Below are positions 6,682 to 11,609 of a stretch of 11,609 nucleotides of DNA, piece after piece. A model generated the notes under the pieces. That model was not told the origin of the DNA. It saw only the letters and a list, made by a program, of their open reading frames with translations, and did no database searches. This stretch comes from Caryophanales bacterium UBA1231 (GTDB taxonomy: Bacteria; Bacillota_I; Bacilli_A; ML615J-28; CAG-313). The DNA lies in contig DBWT01000073.1 of assembly GCA_002309035.1 (NCBI GenBank), positions 3,452 to 15,060 of the forward strand, read 5' to 3'. Both the position numbers and the translations under genes were made by a program. Within the stretch, counting starts at the first letter, position 1. Each line of letters opens with the position of its first letter.

Positions 6682-9600
6682 TTATTCAATAGATATAACA
6701 CCACTATCTAAAGTAATGTCATAACAATAAGTAACGTCATCACCAGTTCCATAGTTATCATAAATAACAACTGTACCTGGAGTAATATTTGTCTCTGTTT
6801 CACTAATGTAAACAGCTTCAAAAGCATCAAACCTATAATTAATAATCCTATCATTTCCTTGAAGAACATAATCATCAAGAGTAAGACTACTTTCAGTATA
6901 AGTTTCACCATTGTATGGAACAACTAAATCAGCAGGTTTAAGTGTTATCTTTCTCTTCTTGATTGTTAAAGTTCCATCAACGAAAGCATCATCAGCTTCT
7001 AAGTCGAAACAATCAGTAATATTAACACCTTTATCATTTAAGATAACTACACTTTCAGGGTCAACATAAAGTTTTGTTGAACCTACAGTCTTTAAATATG
7101 TTCCAGTTCTTTCATAATAATCTTCTTTTATCACTAAAGTGATAGAAATATCTAAAGGAGAATTATGCTTAAAGGCTTTGTTATTGATTGTAACAGCTTT
7201 TCCATTATATGTTGCAGTACGGTTATTAACAGTGATTGTAATTGTCGCTTTTTCGATAGTTAGCGTACCACTCTTTGTTGTTACTACATACATTTCAGTA
7301 ACATCATTACCATATGTATCATAAATATGATATTCATCGATAATATTATTTGCCTTACCAACTTCAGTAATTGAACCATCAGTCACAACTTCTGCATGAT
7401 GACCTGCAAGTAATCCAGTAACTGGTTTACATCCTTCACATGTTAAAGGTGTGCCATCATATTCTTTTGTAGCTGAATTAGCTTCAATTACAATATAAAG
7501 GGTCATAATTGTTACATGACCAACATTTAATTTAACATCAAAGTATTCTTTAACGCTTGATCCATCTAATGTATTAATAATATCATAAGATGTGATTTCA
7601 GCAGCGTTAGTACCTACTTCGCGGCGATCACCATTTACAGTATAATCCAAACGGAAATTACTATGTAATGTGTAACTTTCTTCATCAATTACCGCTTGAT
7701 GAGTTAAGCCATCATATGGTCCATCATAATTTGCCGTTAATGATAATTTAGGTGGATTATTAACTGTTAATAAACCTTCATTCAATGTAATATCATAAAG
7801 GAATGTTACATCAACATCTTTATCATTATAAATCTTAACAGATTTTTGACTAATAACTGATCTTTGAGAACCTGGATATTTAACATAACCAATAATTGTT
7901 GCTTCAATTCGGTCACCAGGACGAAGTTTGCCAGGACTAGTGATTTCTACATCATTAGCAGTCGCCACATGATTAGTTCCATCAAATTCAAATACGCGAT
8001 CAACTGGTTTGACAGTTATTTGAATCTTTTCATCAGATTCTAAGATTGTATAATTGATATCATGTTTAGTAATAGTACTATCGAATTTATCAATCTTGTG
8101 ACCTTCTAAATCTTCTACCCATGCTTCGTAATCTTCACTATCAAGAATGTAATCACCAGGATTTACGCCAACTTCTACTCCATCTTTTAATCTTGCTTTT
8201 ACTACATAATTTGCAGGTAAATCTTGTTCAATATCATTTTTATAATATTTTACAATTGGATTTGAGAAATCAAATTCGAATGGAAGAGTAGTGTATGCAT
8301 CAACTTGTGGATCAAATGATACATCAATAAATTCAGGTTCTGAATATGCTCCAGTCACTTCAATTGGTACCCAACCAAATCCACTAACATATACTTCAAC
8401 CCAAGCATGAGCATCTGTAGTATAGACAGTCGATTTTTCAAGACCATGTGATGTAGCTTTGAATCCAGTTACATAACGAGCAGGTATTCCAAGATAACGG
8501 AATAACATTGTTGCTGACATTGCAAAGTGTTGACAAACACCTTCTCTACTTTCTGTTAAGAAATAGTAAATATAATCTTCACATTCATTAGGAATATTAT
8601 ATTCAAAATTATATGAAGCCGCATTTTGAATGTATGTTTGAACTTTAACATAAACACTAGGATCATTCTTATCTAATCCAAGTTCACTAATCTTCATATC
8701 GAAGTAAGATTTAAGTTCATTTGACATACCAGCAGTTGATAAATAATTAGCGTACGCAAAATCACTATAAATATTTTCATCTTCAAGATAATTTGTTGGA
8801 ATATTCATTAAGTCAAGATTATTACTCTTGAAATTAATTGTGTAATCTTCTAAATAATTTCCAGCAATATAATCATCTGCATAACCAATATAACTATCAG
8901 TTGTGAAATATGGAACTAGATATGAATCATATTTAGATCCTTCACGGTAAATAGTAATGTAATGGTTACTTGATGCAATATTATGTCCTCCAAATTCAAT
9001 ACTATTGTAAGTCTTATTGCCATCACTTATTATATATGTTGACAAAAATCCTTGACCATAGTAATCGCCATATGAACGACCACGAAGATAAATATCACCA
9101 TCATAATCTGATATGAAATCAAATACAGGTTTAGGTGGTTTTCGTGATGAACCACTTGCACTGATTGCGCCAGTTCCGCCACCAAAACTATCACCATCGC
9201 CACCATCACCAACACTAGTTCCAGATCCCATAGGTCTTCCTTCACCAGTGATTGTCAAAGTGCCTTTATTAACTAAAACATCATAATTATTTGTAACATC
9301 ACTATCATATTCATCCACAATTCGATAAATGATTGCTAACATATTTGGATGAACACCAGGGCTTACATCTGGACAATAATATACAACATCCGTAAATTCA
9401 TGACCAGCAAGTAATTCACCATCAATTACATCAAATAATGTTGTATCAGCTTCAAAGAAGGCAATACCATCAAATTCTTTTGTGACATTAGATACTTGAA
9501 TAGTTAACTTGATTGGACGGATTGCAATTAATCCAATAATATCACTTAAATTATAATTATTAGTTACATCGTGATTTTCATCAGTAGTATCTACAATTAC

Positions 9601-11609
9601 AAAATCTCTTAACTCATATTCTTTAGCATAATATGCAAATGAATTAAGTTCTTCACCATCATTTCTTATTACATTAGTAACATCACCAAATACTTCATAT
9701 GATAATATTTCATGACCAGGAAGTAAGCCTAATGGATTAATTGAAATTGATCCTTTAATATTAGTGCTTGCATCATATGTCTTATCAATATCATCTATTT
9801 CAAAATTAGTATCTTTCTTAGTGATTAATACTTTACCCCAATCATATGTAATATCAAAATTATCTGTTACTTCTTTATTATTTGTATCAATAATACGAAT
9901 TGAATTAGCACTATTTTCGGTATCACATACATCTTTATAACTTCTAAATCCAGTTAAGTTAATAGTTAAGTCATAATTATTGATGATTGTGGCACCATCG
10001 CCATCAACAGTAAATGCAGTATCACTAAATGCTACACCATCATAAACCTTTGTTATTCCGTTTGTTGAAATAGTTAAAGGACATTGATTAATAGTTAAAG
10101 AACCATTTTCAAATGTAACATTATAGCTTAAATTACCTCCTACGTATTCGGTATTATACAACTCGTCGCCATTATCAATGCGATTAATTCTCATTTCAAA
10201 TGTATTATCTACTGTTCCACATTTTGTAATGTTTGAACTACTTATAATAATTATTTCATCATATGGATTATCTTCATTATCACCTGCAAGAGAACCAGAT
10301 ACAATTTCATAATCAGTTGATGATAAAGGAGTCATATCATAATTCTTTTCTGCATCTGCAGTTCTGATTGTTATTTCACGTGGATTAATAATGAAATCAC
10401 CATAAATAGTATCTTTGTTATAACTATTTACTTCATTATCACTAGAATCAAGAACTCTCCAAGAACATGTATTCTTTCTATCACCATTATAAAGATTACC
10501 ATAACGATTAGAAAGTTTATTCCATGTTACTTCAATTCTTTCTCCAGAGGCAAGAGTAATTTCATTACCTTCAAAGTCATATACTTTATAACTATAAATA
10601 AAGTCTTCAGGGTCAAATGGTTTTCCATCATATGTCTTCTCAAGGCTATTAGTAGTTAATACAATTCTACTACTATTAAATCTAATGCGACCATAATGAT
10701 ATTCATCATTTTCATAATGTGCTGTGAAAACTTGATAATTATCTGTTACATCAAAATCATTTTCATCATAAACTTTGACATGCATATCAACATATGCATC
10801 ACCAGGTCCTGCAAATGAGAATTCTTCTTCATAACTTCCAACTAATAAATACTTAATAACAAAATAATGACCAGGTAATAATTCATTAGAATTTTCAATA
10901 TATCTCCAACCATTATCTCCCATATCTTCATATGTTTGATTAGTAACGGTACCATCTGGATAATCACGAGTAATATCACTAGCTAAAATATTAACGTAAT
11001 ATAAATTAATTCTAAATTCACCATTGTGTTTTGTTATATCGTAATTATCTGTTACGTCATTACCATGTTCATCTCTAATTATTAAATCATTAGAAATAAC
11101 AATAGGATAACTACCAACTCCAGTTGCTGTTAAAGCAGCTTTTATAAATACAGTTTCTTCATCAATAACATGGTTAGGTGCTAAGCCACCATCTTCAACA
11201 TCTTCAATCGTGTAACCAAAATTAATTTCTTGTTGTTGTGCATTGTATGTTGTATCGTTATAACTACCATTATAGCCATAACCATTAATTGTGATTGGTC
11301 GTTTAGTTATAACAAATGTGCTTCCAGCATATTCAATGTTATAACAATCATTAACATTACCAAGTTCTGGATTTGTGATTACAGCATCAGTTACATGGTC
11401 AACATATTCACCAACTTCACTTTCTCTTAATTCAGTATTATAAGATATAAGTGTATCGCACTCAGCTAAGCCAGGTTTATTGATTGATTCAGATTTTTGA
11501 ATTTGACCATTATAAACAACACTTAAATTATTAGGTCTAATAACTATATCTTTCTTAGTTATAGTTAACGAGCCAAATACTGTTGTTACATCATAATTAT
11601 CTTCATTTG
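6682..11609 (-). CDS. Giant secreted MBG-repeat protein with an internal transglutaminase-like domain (5' end beyond right edge)
   Basis: The frame is open from the right edge to a TAA at 6682-6684, giving 1,641 visible residues. The Met at 10923 is internal: the frame continues upstream with typical repeat sequence (DVTDNYDITKHNGEFRI) and no stop. Order: a partial MBG-like repeat, eight MBG/YDG-like repeats of about 85-110 aa, a Gly/Ser/Pro linker, a transglutaminase-like region (9126 to about 8341), a divergent segment, and five more repeats ending exactly at the stop. The catalytic region shows REGVCQHFA (Cys codon 8533-8535), TTDAHAWVEVY (His codon 8407-8409) and GWVPIEVTG (Glu codon 8359-8361 where the family usually has Asp). 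The sequence before it (SDYDGDIYLRGRSYGDYYGQG) matches the extracellular part of TgpA-like proteins. Possible activities are protein crosslinking, proteolysis or a structural role at the surface. There is no LPXTG, C-terminal helix or cell-wall binding domain, so any anchor must be at the unseen N-terminus. Confidence 0.9.
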   Translation of the reverse strand, partial: NEDNYDVTTVFGSLTITKKDIVIRPNNLSVVYNGQIQKSESINKPGLAECDTLISYNTELRESEVGEYVDHVTDAVITNPELGNVNDCYNIEYAGSTFVITKRPITINGYGYNGSYNDTTYNAQQQEINFGYTIEDVEDGGLAPNHVIDEETVFIKAALTATGVGSYPIVISNDLIIRDEHGNDVTDNYDITKHNGEFRINLYYVNILASDITRDYPDGTVTNQTYEDMGDNGWRYIENSNELLPGHYFVIKYLLVGSYEEEFSFAGPGDAYVDMHVKVYDENDFDVTDNYQVFTAHYENDEYHYGRIRFNSSRIVLTTNSLEKTYDGKPFDPEDFIYSYKVYDFEGNEITLASGERIEVTWNKLSNRYGNLYNGDRKNTCSWRVLDSSDNEVNSYNKDTIYGDFIINPREITIRTADAEKNYDMTPLSSTDYEIVSGSLAGDNEDNPYDEIIIISSSNITKCGTVDNTFEMRINRIDNGDELYNTEYVGGNLSYNVTFENGSLTINQCPLTISTNGITKVYDGVAFSDTAFTVDGDGATIINNYDLTINLTGFRSYKDVCDTENSANSIRIIDTNNKEVTDNFDITYDWGKVLITKKDTNFEIDDIDKTYDASTNIKGSISINPLGLLPGHEILSYEVFGDVTNVIRNDGEELNSFAYYAKEYELRDFVIVDTTDENHDVTNNYNLSDIIGLIAIRPIKLTIQVSNVTKEFDGIAFFEADTTLFDVIDGELLAGHEFTDVVYYCPDVSPGVHPNMLAIIYRIVDEYDSDVTNNYDVLVNKGTLTITGEGRPMGSGTSVGDGGDGDSFGGGTGAISASGSSRKPPKPVFDFISDYDGDIYLRGRSYGDYYGQGFLSTYIISDGNKTYNSIEFGGHNIASSNHYITIYREGSKYDSYLVPYFTTDSYIGYADDYIAGNYLEDYTINFKSNNLDLMNIPTNYLEDENIYSDFAYANYLSTAGMSNELKSYFDMKISELGLDKNDPSVYVKVQTYIQNAASYNFEYNIPNECEDYIYYFLTESREGVCQHFAMSATMLFRYLGIPARYVTGFKATSHGLEKSTVYTTDAHAWVEVYVSGFGWVPIEVTGAYSEPEFIDVSFDPQVDAYTTLPFEFDFSNPIVKYYKNDIEQDLPANYVVKARLKDGVEVGVNPGDYILDSEDYEAWVEDLEGHKIDKFDSTITKHDINYTILESDEKIQITVKPVDRVFEFDGTNHVATANDVEITSPGKLRPGDRIEATIIGYVKYPGSQRSVISQKSVKIYNDKDVDVTFLYDITLNEGLLTVNNPPKLSLTANYDGPYDGLTHQAVIDEESYTLHSNFRLDYTVNGDRREVGTNAAEITSYDIINTLDGSSVKEYFDVKLNVGHVTIMTLYIVIEANSATKEYDGTPLTCEGCKPVTGLLAGHHAEVVTDGSITEVGKANNIIDEYHIYDTYGNDVTEMYVVTTKSGTLTIEKATITITVNNRTATYNGKAVTINNKAFKHNSPLDISITLVIKEDYYERTGTYLKTVGSTKLYVDPESVVILNDKGVNITDCFDLEADDAFVDGTLTIKKRKITLKPADLVVPYNGETYTESSLTLDDYVLQGNDRIINYRFDAFEAVYISETETNITPGTVVIYDNYGTGDDVTYCYDITLDSGVISIE
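6685..8034 (-). repeat. C-terminal MBG/YDG-like repeat array (five units)
   Basis: Units by eye: 7762-8034, 7507-7761, 7255-7506, 6961-7254 and 6685-6960. Best motif copies are ATKEYDGTPLT near 7460, LLAGH near 7410, GNDVTEMY near 7300, RTATYNGKAV near 7210 and GDDVTYCYDI near 6720. The last unit ends with GVISIE at the stop codon, so the protein finishes on a complete repeat. Confidence 0.85.
8341..9126 (-). other. Transglutaminase-like (TgpA-type extracellular) domain
   Basis: The first part has the strand FDFISDYDGDIYLRGRSYGDY seen ahead of TgpA-type catalytic cores (shown here as family pattern SD..G..YLRG..Y..Y.G). It is followed by a helical stretch with YLSTAGM and VQTYIQNAASYNFEY, then YFLTESREGVCQHFAMSA (nucleophile Cys), GIPARYVTGF, DAHAWVEVY (His) and GWVPIEVTG. 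The core is full length and shows no frameshift. The third triad position is Glu instead of the usual Asp. Confidence 0.85.
9127..9249 (-). other. Gly/Ser/Asp-rich linker ahead of the transglutaminase region
   Basis: About 41 residues beginning TGEGRPMGSG, with GGDGDSFGGG in the middle and ending RKPPKP. It joins the last N-terminal repeat to the catalytic region and is likely disordered and flexible. Confidence 0.7.
9250..11609 (-). repeat. N-terminal MBG/YDG-like repeat array (partial unit plus eight)
   Basis: Units by eye: end of one unit 11560-11609, then 11308-11559, 11008-11307, 10678-11007, 10387-10677, 10090-10386, 9823-10089, 9520-9822 and 9250-9519. The shared pattern is a strand (IxI), then K.YDG.. 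or a variant, a middle segment often containing LLPGH or LLAGH, then D..G.DVT.NYD and a closing G.LTI strand. Clear examples are EKTYDGKPF near 10626, TKVYDGVAF near 10035 and DVTNNYDV near 9290. Units are strongly diverged at DNA level. Confidence 0.85.

Noticed and set aside
6682..6760. Sortase or other C-terminal anchor on the transglutaminase/MBG protein
   Set aside because: The C-terminus is GDDVTYCYDITLDSGVISIE, with no LPXTG-like motif, hydrophobic helix or basic tail.
9030..9245. Short minus-strand open frame overlapping the Gly-rich linker
   Set aside because: It is out of frame within the large gene and simply reflects repeated GGT/GAT codons.
6682..10923. The large gene as a complete 1,413-aa protein starting at the Met at 10923
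   Set aside because: The same frame stays open to the right edge and encodes matching MBG-like repeats (for example DVTDNYDI and GEFRI upstream), and there is no ribosome binding site before that Met.
6685..11609. CRISPR or recent tandem DNA duplication suggested by the many recurring motifs
   Set aside because: The recurrence is at protein level (DVT.NYD, YDG) with unequal unit lengths and strongly diverged DNA; there are no identical direct repeats with regular spacers.

Overview
The window is AT-rich and every supported gene lies on the minus strand, so transcription runs from the right edge to the left. The mix of proteins (MBG/YDG repeats, InlB-type B-repeats, BspA-type leucine-rich repeats, a collagen-like lipoprotein and a superoxide reductase), the strong GGAGG-type ribosome binding sites and the low GC point to an anaerobic, probably gut-associated, uncultured Bacillota lineage near the Erysipelotrichia/RF39/Acholeplasma side. 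That placement is inference. Every tryptophan I translated in the lipoprotein (17 of them) is TGG, so the standard bacterial code is used and not the mycoplasma code in which TGA means Trp.

Right part (6682-11609): one very large secreted or surface protein whose N-terminus lies beyond the right edge. It has a partial repeat plus eight MBG-like beta repeats, a Gly/Ser/Pro-rich linker, a complete extracellular transglutaminase-like (papain-fold) domain, and five more MBG-like repeats up to the stop codon. It has no C-terminal sortase signal or membrane helix. A 12-bp hairpin follows the stop directly and probably terminates this transcript.

Left part (1-6591): five tightly packed genes that look like one operon: a five-helix membrane protein of 306 aa; a 235-aa membrane protein with a cytoplasmic domain; a 795-aa type II membrane protein with extracellular BspA-like leucine-rich repeats; a desulfoferrodoxin-type superoxide reductase; and a lipoprotein with collagen-like triplets and InlB-type repeats that runs off the left edge. 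Gaps after the second gene are 5 bp, 12 bp and then an 8-bp overlap, and ribosome binding sites are embedded in the ends of preceding genes, so translation is probably coupled.

The most unusual points are: (1) the 235-aa protein and the N-terminus of the adjacent LRR protein appear to share a cytoplasmic domain that I cannot name; (2) a superoxide reductase lies inside a cell-surface operon and lacks the usual active-site lysine; (3) a transglutaminase core with Glu at the usual Asp position sits in the middle of an MBG repeat array. I see no CRISPR array, tRNA, rRNA, insertion sequence or phage gene. There is no gene-free stretch above 300 bases; the longest is about 90 bases (6592-6681).
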